From Plasmopara viticola (Eukaryota > Oomycota > Peronosporomycetes > Peronosporales > Peronosporaceae): 64,000 nucleotides of DNA. Every line of letters begins with the position of its first letter. The first letter of the stretch is position 1. The position numbers and the translations under genes are program-made. The stretch is taken from assembly GCA_001695595.3 (NCBI GenBank), contig MBPM02000066.1:124001-188000 (forward strand), read 5' to 3'. The notes beneath the pieces were generated by a model. It did not search any database. It worked only from the letters and a program-made list of their open reading frames with translations, and was not told the DNA's origin. This document shows positions 49,118 through 59,420 of the stretch, piece after piece.

Positions 49118-50243
49118 ATGTCAAAGGTTTATAAATCCAAAACACTCAGTCTGGATGAAAGTAAAATATTATCACTCGTGATATTAGAATGGGAAGCGAG
49201 TACAATAACTTGTCCGACACTACGGTAAATCTATAAATAAGACATTTGATCAAGCTTTACATAGCCGGCGTTGCGAGACAGCAATGGTACTCTAATGAGT
49301 TCAATTCCAATATTCACAATCCAAACAAGTACGACGATGCTTCAATTCAGAAGACATTCAAGTGTCAAAACTCAAGTATCATTGCGCTTCTGATGAGCAT
49401 CTATACAGGCAAAGAGAATCTCATATTAACACTGAATACCATGTGCAAAATGGTCAAGAACAGAATTCGTGATGCATTTGCATCCTACTAATACGATTCG
49501 AAAGGAACTGAGCAAGCAAAACAAAGCTGAAAGCTGGACAACGAACTCACACCAGAGGAAGAGAAAAAGTATATCAGCTATGAAGAGCTAATATCCGTTC
49601 TAGGTAAAATTGCAAAGGTTCTCGCCGACACGTATGGTAAAGTTTTTCTATCTCGAGTCGAGTTTGAGCAGCTAGCCAAAGCAAAGAGGAGTGAAACTTA
49701 AAGCTTGTGTGTGATTATACCACGTTGTGGCTAAACGTGCATTAATCACTTCGTTCGGTATGGCCGAGCGTTCTTCTCAGTCCAGAAAAAGATGCAAATC
49801 ACCTCTAAGGAGACCTTTTACATCTCAATGATTTCAAGAATGTTCGTCTCATGGGACCACAAACGATTCAGTTGGATAGCACCACGATGCGCTTGATTAT
49901 GTCCTACCTCGGCTTCTTGGCTAAAACGCTGGGAGAGCAGCCTAGTAAGCTACTATGGCGCATTTCCAATCGACAGCCAGGTGAGTATGATTATACGAAT
50001 TCAAGCAATAGCTTTAGTCAGTATCTATCGAAGCTCTTTCTAAAGTACAATGGAAAGCCAATGTCAATGAATATGATCCGGCACATTGCTGAGTCTCGTT
50101 TGATCCAATCGCCAGCTTATGCTAAACTTACCAATCGCGAGAAGAACGATCTACACGCCAAACTACTACGCAGCACCATGGCTGCTAACACGAGCTACAA
50201 CAAAAATTGCAAACCGAGCAAATGCTTACGAAGTATCATTTGA
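49118..50243 (+). pseudogene. Tyrosine recombinase (integrase), decayed
   Basis: The C-terminal 130 codons are open (49,851-50,243): LLWRISN near the start, then the box-II signature NMIRHIAESRL and the final SYNKN carrying the nucleophilic Tyr. This is the spacing of the catalytic domain of PLV and virophage tyrosine recombinases. Upstream pieces read as the core-binding domain (MCKMVKNRIRDAF; EEEKKYISYEELISVLGKIAK) but are split by stops and shifts. The first ATG (49,118) is followed by a TAA after 37 codons. It would have carried out integration of the element. Confidence 0.8.
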
Positions 50244-50429
50244 ATCAGACGATTCATACGACCACTCTCCCGAGCCTCCTGCAAAAGTCCACTGCAATAC
50301 CCGTGAGCAAATCTAAAGACCGTCGGGAGCGCATATTCCATGGTGCTTACACACCTACTGGCAGTGACAATAGGCTTGAGATTGACATCTTTGAGAAATA
50401 ATTTATTTGATATAAGCTACAAAGCATTC
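50244..50429 (+). other. Spacer, possible tail of the recombinase gene
   Basis: Another frame stays open here with an acidic stretch (SFESDDSYDHSPEPP), then shifts to end in GSDNRLEIDIFEK at 50,399. It may be a C-terminal extension of the recombinase or a small separate gene, both frameshifted. Confidence 0.25.
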
Positions 50430-50850
50430 ATGGAGCAAAAACAAAAGAGACCATACCGAAAAGCTGGTCCATTCCATGTGGAATTTCATGGACTTCAAGC
50501 TTGCTTAAGAAGCGACAAATCTCAAGTTAATATAAAGACAATGCTAGTATCTCAGGCATTCGTTGATCTCTGGCGAATGATCGAAGAGGATAAAAGCTTT
50601 GACAAGGCTTTGTTTGACCATCTCGATGAGCCTGAGCGCGGTTTTATGAAATACTGCTTAAACAAATGCTAAATTACTTCACGCGGGTTCGAAAGTGCGT
50701 ATAATCAACTTTCTCGAAGGTGCGAAAAACATTGGAGATAGATTTCCACTGATAAAAACGGAAATGAAGTCAATCCTTGACAAATTATACGAAAAAAAAG
50801 TATTTTCGGCATCATACTACAGCCAATTCAAGCGTCTGATGAAGCTTTAG
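50430..50850 (+). pseudogene. Unknown PLV protein, one frameshift
   Basis: About 140 codons from ATG 50,430 to TAG 50,848-50,850, interrupted by a one-base shift near 50,675. The first half contains MEQKQKRPYRKAGPFHVEF and a predicted helix FVDLWRMIEEDKSFDKAL. The second half contains FLEGAKNIGDRFPLIKTEM and SQFKRLMKL. No family is recognised. Confidence 0.5.
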
Positions 50851-51100
50851 ATCTCTTTGCTCTATCGAATGTTAGTAGCTTCGACGTATCAATGTATTTT
50901 GGGGCTTTCTTCTTTTCTTGTTCCTTAGCGAGATGACTAACACTGATCTTCTGAAGCTGATTGGACAATGTTTCAATATTTGTCGAGCCGTAGTCATTTC
51001 TGGATGGCGCTACAGGTTTCAAGTGATCCACCTCCCCTGATCCATCGATCCCCATTGCCTGAGGCATTAATTGTCGTCCAATTCTCTTTCGTCGATGCAT
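50828..51100 (-). CDS. Small intact basic PLV protein, unknown
   Basis: A 90-residue open frame starting at MHRRKRIGRQL. The N-terminus is highly basic, the middle has DHLKPVAPS, and the C-terminus is Lys/Ser-rich (KLLTFDRAKRSK). It overlaps the 3' end of the plus-strand neighbour by 23 bp, convergently. It is one of very few frames in the viral core without a lesion, but it is short. No family is recognised. Confidence 0.45.
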   Translation of the reverse strand: MHRRKRIGRQLMPQAMGIDGSGEVDHLKPVAPSRNDYGSTNIETLSNQLQKISVSHLAKEQEKKKAPKYIDTSKLLTFDRAKRSKASSDA

Positions 51101-51209
51101 TTTTCTTTCTTTTGGATAGTATATACAAGTAGATAAAATGAGCTTTCCAATTCTGTTAAATCTGAACAATTAAGTGGCTACTCACCAGTTTTGATATCGT
51201 TTCTCGCAG

Positions 51210-51976
51210 CCAATTGACTTCAGTCAGTATGAAATTGCACGAGGATCAATATCTATCTACTACTAGTGGCGAGAAATTACTGCCCAGCGTCAGAATAACA
51301 TCCTCATGATCATACGGCCGACAGCTTCTACTACAACTACTTATTCAATCACACTCCCTGATGGCACATATTCAGCAAGCGACATCAACAACTACCTCCA
51401 ATACTTTTGCATTCAGAACAATCTTAATCTGATCATAACACGACTGGACAGTACTACGAATTCATCTCATGTGCCGAGAATCCGTCCAGTTATGCTCTAC
51501 AGTTTAGTTTGCAGCCAGTGAAGAATATCACTGGATACACTGCTGCTAGCGGATTTCCAACGATGCCAGCTACTGCATACACGCCTCAGCTCCAAGTAGA
51601 TAATGCTTCTTTCGGAACTATCATCGAATTCAGCCCAGCTACATATCCAGCGGCGCAAACGACTAGTGTCTATGCGTTTAATAGCACTTTGGTGCCTCAG
51701 ATATACCCGACAGCCGCTGTTGTTATTACTTGTTCAAATCTCTACAATCCAATCGCAAACAACAATCAAGTACTACACACATTCACGTCTGCTGGGGTTG
51801 AATATGGCATTCTTATCACAACGTCTTAAGGACAAGGATTAGCGTATTGTCCAATGCAAGGAACCAAATCAGAACTGACGCTATCATTTCTCGATCAGAA
51901 TATGATTCCTCTTGGTTTCATTGATAACAACGTATGCATTCGTTTGTTGATTCGACCTAAAAAAATGCAACAGTGA
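51210..51976 (+). pseudogene. Penton-like/minor capsid-type virion protein, decayed
   Basis: Reading fragments are rich in Thr, Ser, Asn and Pro and in beta strands: an IARGSISIYY start, YSITLPDGTYSASDINNYLQY, then after a frameshift near 51,475 VTPQ/TPQLQVDNASFGTIIEF, VPQIYPTAAVVITC and SELTLSFLDQNMIPL. The LPDG-x-YS...DINNYLQ phrase recurs in a structural protein of many polintons and PLVs. Lesions are a TAG after SIYY, the frameshift, and a TAA near 51,827. Penton identity is an inference from composition and setting. Confidence 0.55.
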
Positions 51977-51998
51977 ATAATAACTGACAACTGACTAA

Positions 51999-52651
51999 CT
52001 AGCTTCTTTTTTTTTGCAAATCGCAAATCGATTCGATAACGTTTTTATAAATCTTTCGATTGATCATATCCATTAGCATCGTGCTCATTTTCTCTAATGT
52101 TGTTCATTTGTATAGATCGATGAAGGTTTTAATTGGTATGTCAGTAGGGAAGTCGCGGCATATGATCCCAAGATCTCTCTGTGTTAGGTCTCGACCGAGT
52201 ATCACATATTGAGAGTTGATTCGAATGTCTTTGGAATACCAAAGCAGCTCTGTGAAATGTAGATCATACTGAAGCCTTGCTTACGTCCTCGGATGAAGTA
52301 TTGTCCAATAGACATCTGCGTCCTCTTTGTTTCCATGACCAAGTCATCAAAGATTATCAACTTGCTAGTTTCAGAATCGTATTCACTCATTGCTGGGACC
52401 ATCCCTTCCTCGATCACCTGGAAGTTGTCGATGGTGTCTTTGAGGTGATCATACAGCTGCTCGATGGTCTTTGTACAAATGACGATTTTGGTAAAGCATT
52501 TGCTCAGAAGCGCTATTATATACAGCACGGTGTTTGACTTCCCCGATCCACTAAACAATGTAACGCACATTCTAAATGGCAGCTCGGAGTGTGGATTCTT
52601 TGGAAACTCCTTGAATTTAGACTTCAGTATTGATTCGTAGAAGTTTTGCAT
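51999..52651 (-). pseudogene. Genome-packaging ATPase (FtsK/HerA, A32-like), decayed
   Basis: The open part (52,651-52,202) has Walker A FSGSGKSNTV, Walker B KLIIFDDLV and the following GRKQGFSMIYISQS, the arrangement of A32-type packaging ATPases. A shift near 52,203 moves the C-terminal domain (LGRDLTQRDLGIICRDF, FIDLYK) to another frame, followed by a stop. It should drive DNA into the capsid. It is divergent from the fibre gene, with only 21 bp between the two start codons. Confidence 0.85.
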
Positions 52652-52672
52652 TGTATAGTATAGTGATTAAAT

Positions 52673-54849
52673 ATGTCTCTTCCTCCAATTGTCAATTCTC
52701 CTCTGCTCAATAACTCTTACTTTCATACATCTAATGGGTATCTAACTATTACTACTGGCGATCAAAGATACTTGCGGCTTGGTGGTGTTGAAACGTCATC
52801 TGTATTGAGCGTGATCTGCAATCTTGATTGCGGTTCTCTGACGCTTGGTGGTTCTACGCTTGATTTGAGTGGATTCTCATATAGTTCAGGTATAACTGCT
52901 GGAACCGCCCAAGCTTCAAAGGCTCTGGTATTAGATCCCGGTAAGGCTATCACGGGTATTGCCTCTATATAATCTACAAGTATTACCGGAACACTCACTG
53001 CTGGGGGACAATCAAATATTACATCGCTTGGGACTCTAACTAGTATCCTTTCTGTTTCGACAACTGCAAATAATGGAGTATCAATCTCAGATAGTTCTGC
53101 TGCTGCCCAAGCCAATATAAAATCTACAAGCAATCTTTATGCTGGGGAAATTGGAGTTAGAGATAGTTCAGCAAGCAATCCAAATACAATGTATTTCTAC
53201 CATAACGGAGCTTTTCGAATGTTCATCGATTCAACTGGAAACATCGGCATTGGAACTCTACCATATTATCAATTGGATTTAGGTAGGTCTGGAACTGGAA
53301 TTAACACTGGATCGCTAAAACTCAATGAAACTACTTTTGATCAATCATTGTACTTGTCGATTATTCAAGGTAGTGCTGCTGCTTCGAAGGCGGTGGTGCT
53401 GAATTCAACTCTTGATTATAGTGGAATCGATAATTTAGGATGCTCCATCCTTACTGCTTCAATGAGTATGGCTTCACTTGCTATCCCAGTCGATACGATC
53501 GATACCTCTGCTGGTCTAAATTTTAATTACACGAATTTGAATCTCAACGGATCGGCAATGACATCTACTGCTGCTAAGCTCAATTAAAACGATATTACAA
53601 CGCTCGGGACGTTTCAAGTATCTGAAACAGTGACATTGGATAGTTCTGGTGTAGGCTTGATGCCTTTGGGCACGTCGAGTACCAAGTGTTTGCGTTTTTA
53701 AGGAAATACAGCTGTTCGTGAAGCAATGAACATTTATCGAGTATCTGATACAGATGGATTGGTCATTGCATCGAGAACAACATCAGCATCAAACAACAAA
53801 ACATATCCGGTGTTGATTTTAATATCTACTGATGATTCTAGCTCATTCGTAGGCGGTGTTTCAGCTACAAGTGTGGATTTATTCAATATCAATTGGAATG
53901 ACAAGCCATCCGTGGGTTTTACGTCGTAAACGCATATATTTTGTTTCAATGTTGGCAATAGTCAGCCGTACAAAAGTGTTTTCCCTCATACATACACCCT
54001 GACTACCTCAGCGGATGCGTATTATAAAAATCCTTCCGGATCGTCTCCTTCACCGTCAAGTGGTTATCTTTACCTTGTTTCTGCCACTGTTAATAAAATG
54101 ATATTTAACACCAACACGCCATACACTAGATCATTTGGGACTGCTCCTCTCACACTAAACTCTGGTAGTGTTTATATTAAAGCATCTAATGCACTCAATG
54201 ATTGAACTGCTAACTACGATATGCCGATTTTCATGAAATCATCAAATGCACGCCCATTGGTTTTGGATTACAATTGAGCAACGCCACAAATGCAACCTCG
54301 ACAACTAGCGCATACTTTGGAACTACGACTACCAATGATTTAGTTATGATGACTGCAAACACACGAAGACCTACAATAACCTTGGCGGGTAGAATTGGTA
54401 ACGGGATTGGATCTCCCTCAGCGTTTTTGCACGTATCAGGATCAATTTCATACACAGTTGGTGTTGGTGGAACATCAAATTGTTATCAATACAACGTGCA
54501 AGGAAATATTTGGAGTAATCTTGGTTTAGGCCCAGTCAGTATTACAGTGTCTGCCATCTTTTCTTCTTCAATATTTTGCTCGCAATCTATTTACACAAGC
54601 TCTGACAGACGACTCAAAGAGAATATTACGCCAATCTCAATTACATTGGAGCATTACGATCAGTTACAGCCGGTTATCTACTCATGGAAAGGAGAAAGCA
54701 AGCCTAAGCTTGGTCTGATCGCACAAGACGCAATGAAAGTGTGTGGAGAAATGGTTAGCATTATGCCAAACGAAAATATGAAAGTAGAAGGCGACAATGA
54801 TTTGGAGGGATATCAATACACCCTTGATTACTCTCATTTGGCGCATTGA
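52673..54849 (+). pseudogene. Fibre protein with S74 intramolecular chaperone domain, decayed
   Basis: One long gene of about 725 codons cut by stops (after ITGIASI, AAKLN, KCLRF, VGFTS, ALND and others) and at least one shift near 54,270. The body is low-complexity, rich in Ser, Thr, Gly and Asn. It has repeated AASKA(L/V)VL(D/N) phrases and an NIGIGT phrase, as in trimeric receptor-binding fibres. The C-terminal part (54,600-54,849) is SSDRRLKENI...YSWKG...LGLIAQDA, the hallmark of the peptidase S74 chaperone of endosialidase, which trimerises the fibre and cleaves itself off. It would be the host-attachment spike of the virion. Confidence 0.82.
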
Positions 54850-54921
54850 ATGCTGCTGCTATCAAACTTCTAATTAAAAAAGGTAATGAGTAAGAAAAAA
54901 ATTACGCAAACAACGTTCAGT

Positions 54922-55917
54922 TCAGATAAAAATTCCATCGAGCCAGCATTTTAATTCTGCTTTGTACTGTTTCATAGCATCTCGCTTCATTTGATGCTTG
55001 TTTGGCGGTTTAGGAGCATTGTCTTCAAAATTTACTTTGCCTTTGCGTGCCTCAACAGCTTCGCCAAAACTGTGTCGAATACTTTCGTACAAATTATATG
55101 AAAATGAGCTTTTGTAGCTGTTGATATCGTCAGTATATACTTTTTTTATCCCAGCATTCATCTTGCGTAATCTCTTCTCTTCCTTTATTTCTTCGTCATC
55201 ACTGCTTTCAACATCCGAGTCTTGAAAGAGTTGTCGAGTAATCGAAGGTTCTTCCTCAGCTCGTTTAGCAGCTTTTTTTTGTTGCTCGTTTGTCCGTGGA
55301 AGATTTATTTAAGGGAGTTGCGGTTCGTTTTCGTCTCAGAAATTTTTCTGATTCTTTAATGACTTCATCAGCAAATTTATCAGCCATTCCTTGACGCCTT
55401 CGCAATGAGTCCTCTCTTTTAAACTCTCTATGTTTGTTAAGATGATTTCGAACGTGGTCGTCCACCACCTGTTTCAAAGTTTTTTTCCTTAAATATATGC
55501 TCGAGTATTGATGGTCTTTGGGCAACGTCATGTATGCCGCTATAGAATATGTCGGATGAATCTTTAGGTGCAGTGGACTCTTCCATATTGAAGTCTGCGT
55601 CAGTTGATTGTGGAACGTAAGTATGCTTCTTTTTACTTGCTTTAGGAGCCTCATGTGCTTCACCTTTAATGATTTCAGGGGGGCCTATGGGACCTTTGAG
55701 CAGTTTTTTGTGATTTGATCATACTCATAATCACGATCCTTTGCCATCACTTGCTGAAACAAATTCGCAAGTGAATCAGCACTTGCATCATCCAACGACT
55801 CGTTTTGAATTAGAGTCTTCTGCTTTTTGCTTTAAACGAAATCGCTCTTTGCCATGGCATTGTAATAGCGATCAAATGCCTTTTGCTTGGTCTGATTGTC
55901 GGAGAAAAGCCACTCAT
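54922..55917 (-). pseudogene. Unknown charged PLV protein, decayed
   Basis: Follows the capsid gene on the same strand. It begins in a frame with KAFDRYYNAMAKSDF, then passes through SLDDASADSLANLFQQVMAKD, APKASKKKHTYVPQ, KREDSLRRRQGMADKFADEV and ends with KRDAMKQYKAELKCWLDG. It is highly charged and probably helical. At least three shifts or stops occur. Adjacency to the major capsid gene suggests a virion or assembly role; no family is recognised. Confidence 0.5.
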
Positions 55918-55988
55918 GATCGATTTTAATTAGCCACGTATATTGAAGATTAATGGTTAAATACAATTACATTACGATGTTGTCAAGA

Positions 55989-57710
55989 TCAGCCTTGAAC
56001 AGGACCTTGAGAAACCGTACCCATAGCCGTATCGACTGTTGCTACAACCTCACGCAATACGTGGTAATAAATGATTAGAGCGTAGTTGCAGTTGGAAGTT
56101 CCAGACACGATAATACTCTTGCTCGCCTCATCTTCACTTGGAAGACGACGACCAATATCAACAGCAACAAATCGATAAATTGATTCCCATTGACGCTGAG
56201 GTAGCAAAGTGGCCGAGACAACATCATCAAGACCACCATCACAGCCTGACTTTGACATCTCTTGCACGAACAAATCATATCCGGAATTCCCGGGGTTGTT
56301 CCAGATAGGGACGTTTCCAACTGTGATCTGATGATTTTTAATGCAGCAAATGGACTCGTCGTAGCAGGTACAGTCGAAAATAGGCTACGGAAGGGATTAA
56401 TCATATCTGATACAGTGGCACCTGCGGTTGGATTGGTAATAACAGGTTGCATAATGAAACGCTTTGGATTAGCAATACAATTACTGACCGTCCAAGTGAA
56501 GGAAGTGCCTGGATCAACAGTAAATTTATTTGTAATTCGCTCAAAGTAGCGGAAGGTTTTCTTCTGAGCCAATGCATAATCGGCGCTGGGATTAGGCGAG
56601 TAGGTTGGAACGAGAAGACTCGAGAACGATTGCGAAGGAGTGATACCAGTTCCTGCAGTTGGAGTTCCATTGACGTCGGCGATAAAAGTAAGCGTGGTCG
56701 CAGATGCAGGAAGCGCAAGGCCACCGGCCAAAGCAGTTGTCGTTGCACTGCTTAAATTCCAAAGGACTGGGCAGGTGTTGCCAAAGTCCATATTATTGCT
56801 CAAACTAGCAATAGTTGTAGGCGCAACAATGCCAGCAGTACCAGTTGTAATCAAAGCAGTAGATGAACTGTTGTAATTGAGGTAAATGGAGCAGCGCGTT
56901 TTCTTCTGCATTATGCATTTCTTGAAATAGTCAGAAATATCCCGCAACTTAATGCAAGCCAAGTAATGCGCGACGCAAAATGGCGAACCAGCTGCAACGG
57001 CACCAGCAGGTGCTACATAGATTAGAGGTTTCGATACGGCTTGAAGATTTGCGCTACCTCCCATCACATCGAATGCAAGCTTCGTGCTTTGTTGATCTAG
57101 AGCTATAAAAAGCGATCGTTCGGCGGCTCCACGGTTCGAGTAGGTGTTAGCCAATCCAAACTCACCGATGCTGCTAGTAGCGGTCATAAACGACGAAGTA
57201 GCCAAGTTTTCGAGTGATTGAGCTGCTCCAGATCCTTGGATCGTTGATGTAGAATATTCATACAAGACAAAATTGCTAGTTGGACCATGTTTGACATAAG
57301 TATTATAATCCGTTTCAGTGATAGCCTTGAACGTTGTATTCACATCCTCATGAACTTGATTCGTTTGGACAGTGGTATCAATAACGACTTGGACACTGTT
57401 AATGAATTGCCATGCTCCGGCCTTTGGTACCAATTGATCAATAGTACAGGCAGCAGTCGAAGTGACCGAACCAGCACCACCATTAAGAATTTGAAGCTTT
57501 GCTGGAAGCTCGATGACGACTTCTTCCCAATTTACGAAGGCGGCTTGCGAAGAGATGGTCGAAAGATTAAATTGAATTCGACCGGCATATTGACCGGTGT
57601 TAGACGTTAAGTCCTGAATATGCGTCCATTTCTTATCACAGAAGAGCGTCTCAGCTGGAGCTGGTTCGACGGAATGTTCGAAAGCTGAAACATCAGAAGC
57701 AGAAGAAATA
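55989..57710 (-). pseudogene. Major capsid protein (double jelly-roll type), nearly intact
   Basis: An open frame runs from about 57,707 to 56,330 and then continues in another frame to 55,989, about 570 residues in total. No ATG remains at the expected start, where TAA and ATT codons are present, so the initiator seems lost. It contains SAFEHSVEPAPAETLF, GRIQFNLSTISSQAAFVNWEEVVIELP, NSVQVVIDTTVQTNQ and FRYFERITNKFTVDPGTSFTW, a beta-rich pattern with the N-terminal layout of PLV capsid proteins. The setting between protease and ATPase supports the call. It is the least damaged large core gene. Confidence 0.78.
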
Positions 57711-57767
57711 GTTTATGCGATTATATTGATGACGGTTATATGATAATCGCCGAAAAAATAAATTACC
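57711..57767. promoter_or_regulatory. Divergent capsid/protease intergenic region
   Basis: These 57 AT-rich bases separate the capsid gene (minus) from the protease (plus) and should hold both late promoters. No defined motif is recognised. Confidence 0.35.
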
Positions 57768-58145
57768 ATGAGTGAATTCTTTTTTGTTAAATTGTCTTGA
57801 ACGACAGACGATCAACTGATGAAACTTGCCAATTCTCTTGGTGTCAAAGTAGATCAAATTGATTTCAAACAGCATTTGAATAGACACAAGGACTACTGTA
57901 TTCTAAACATGGGAACGCCTCAGATCGGAGGAACGCCTTGATTAGCAGTCTCAAACAAAGACAAAGCCTATTTCGACCCTCTCGGCTTACCAAGACCACG
58001 TGTCATACCAAAGGATAACTCCTATCGCGAAATTGATATTCAGGACCCTCGATTTGGAAATTGTGGACAGTATTGCGTCTTGTGGCTGTACTATCCACAG
58101 CACAATAAAGTAAATGGTTTCTACAAGCTCTTCACAGGCCAGTAA
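57768..58145 (+). pseudogene. Adenain-like maturation cysteine protease, decayed
   Basis: 125 codons from ATG 57,768 with two in-frame TGA codons (codon 11, and right after GGTP). The C-terminal half has AYFDPLGLPRP, IQDPRFGNCGQYCVLWL and FYKLF. This matches the Asp/Gln/Cys region of adenovirus-type (C5/Ulp1) proteases, with Gln in IQDP and the nucleophile in NCG. The motif expected to hold the catalytic His reads GGTP followed by a stop, so the His is missing. The role would be processing of capsid precursors. Confidence 0.78.
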
Positions 58146-58154
58146 TAACTTTTG

Positions 58155-58400
58155 ATGGAGTTATGAAGAGATGGATCATACAGACTTGGATTACAAGATA
58201 ATCGACGAATACGAGATTACGACAAGTTCTTTGTGAAGGTGTTTGGTCAAGGCGAAGCGTTCTGGTGTTGTTCCATTTGCTATGATTTAGACGCGGATGC
58301 GTTTGTTTTACAGGTCGATCAATTGCTTTGTCGTGAGCATCCATTCAATCATGAAGAACGCATTATGATAAGTGCCGACTGTTGCGACCTCGAGATGTAA
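58155..58400 (+). pseudogene. Small unknown PLV protein
   Basis: 81 codons from ATG 58,155 to TAA 58,398-58,400 with a TGA at codon 4; the rest is open. It has two Cys pairs (FWCCSIC, SADCCDLEM) and acidic stretches. No family is recognised. It starts 10 bp after the protease stop on the same strand. Confidence 0.4.
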
Positions 58401-58433
58401 TACAAACTTACTTTGTTCTAATATACACAAGCA

Positions 58434-58648
58434 ATGAATGTTGATTATATTGAAACGCACGAGCCAGAGCCAATTTGCATTGATGAGAACTACTACGCAT
58501 GGCCAACTCCTAATCAAAGCCAGAAGTCATTGTTGAGTCAAAACTTACTCTGAATGACTTAAATCGCATCACCAAGAATACTTTTTCAGCCAAGGTTTAT
58601 ATGGTGGAAATACCAAGTCCTGAGCAATTGCGCGCTAAATATCCGTGA
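58434..58648 (+). pseudogene. Small unknown PLV protein at the right TIR
   Basis: About 71 codons with one frameshift near 58,520: MNVDYIETHEPEP...YYAWP, then VESKLTLNDLNRITKN and a PSPEQLRAKYP end. The stop at 58,646-58,648 lies directly against the inner edge of the right TIR. Confidence 0.4.
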
Positions 58649-59235
58649 GGTTCATAAATTTTTTTACGATGTCGTACTCAGGAATTTTCAGCAGACGACA
58701 CGTTAGCGGACACATCACTTATAGTGTCTTCGCTAAAAATTGTATGAGTACGACACATCAGCGGAATCGACAATATCGAAGTGTCCTTGTGTGAATTATT
58801 TTGTATCCTTTATCGAAACAGGGGGGTATTGCTATGTTTCGATACACATAGATGCCGAGCTCATTGTTGTGAGCGGCATTGTGTCCGGCTTGCATCCAAC
58901 TTTATGTCCATCTCTCTTTTTATTAGAAGCAGCGATAGCAACTCTCGATTGATCTATATATCTCAGTGTCCAGGTTTCTATCTTTTCTTCAGTTTCTTAA
59001 AGAATATTATAATAAGTAAAAGGGGGTATAGGGGGTAAATAGAAAAATCATGTAATTCTAGAATGGATTTTTTCCCACGCTGGACATGGACACCTGGTCC
59101 GCATTTATCTAAATTCATAACATTAGAAGTGTTCCATAACTGATATCGTTGATTCTGATAACTAAAATGAAGGTGGTCGTCTTTTTTTTGTCGGTACAAT
59201 ACCGGTTTTACGCGGGTAGTGTCGTTCATTAGTTC

Positions 59236-59400
59236 ATGATTGTTTTTGTCCAATCCAATCATGAATCTATGGTAGTTCACATAAGTCTCATAGTTTCCTT
59301 ATTTTTGTCCAATCAAATCATGAATTTATGGTTTCACATAGGTCTCATGAATTCATCATTTTTGTCCAATCAAAAAATGAATTCAAGGCATTGCCGAACC
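59236..59400 (-). repeat. Three degenerate ~58-bp tandem repeats in the right TIR
   Basis: Mirror of the set at 44,960-45,110: TTTTTGTCCAATC occurs three times at intervals of about 58 bp. It lies just upstream of the open Uma2/zinc-finger gene, a position that fits a promoter or iteron array. Confidence 0.7.
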
Positions 59401-59420
59401 TTCCCTAATGCAAAGAGAAG

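Noticed and set aside
45729..58648. An alternative genetic code in the viral genes to explain in-frame stops
   Set aside because: TAA, TAG and TGA all occur inside frames, and true frameshifts are also present. Decay explains the data better than any single codon reassignment.
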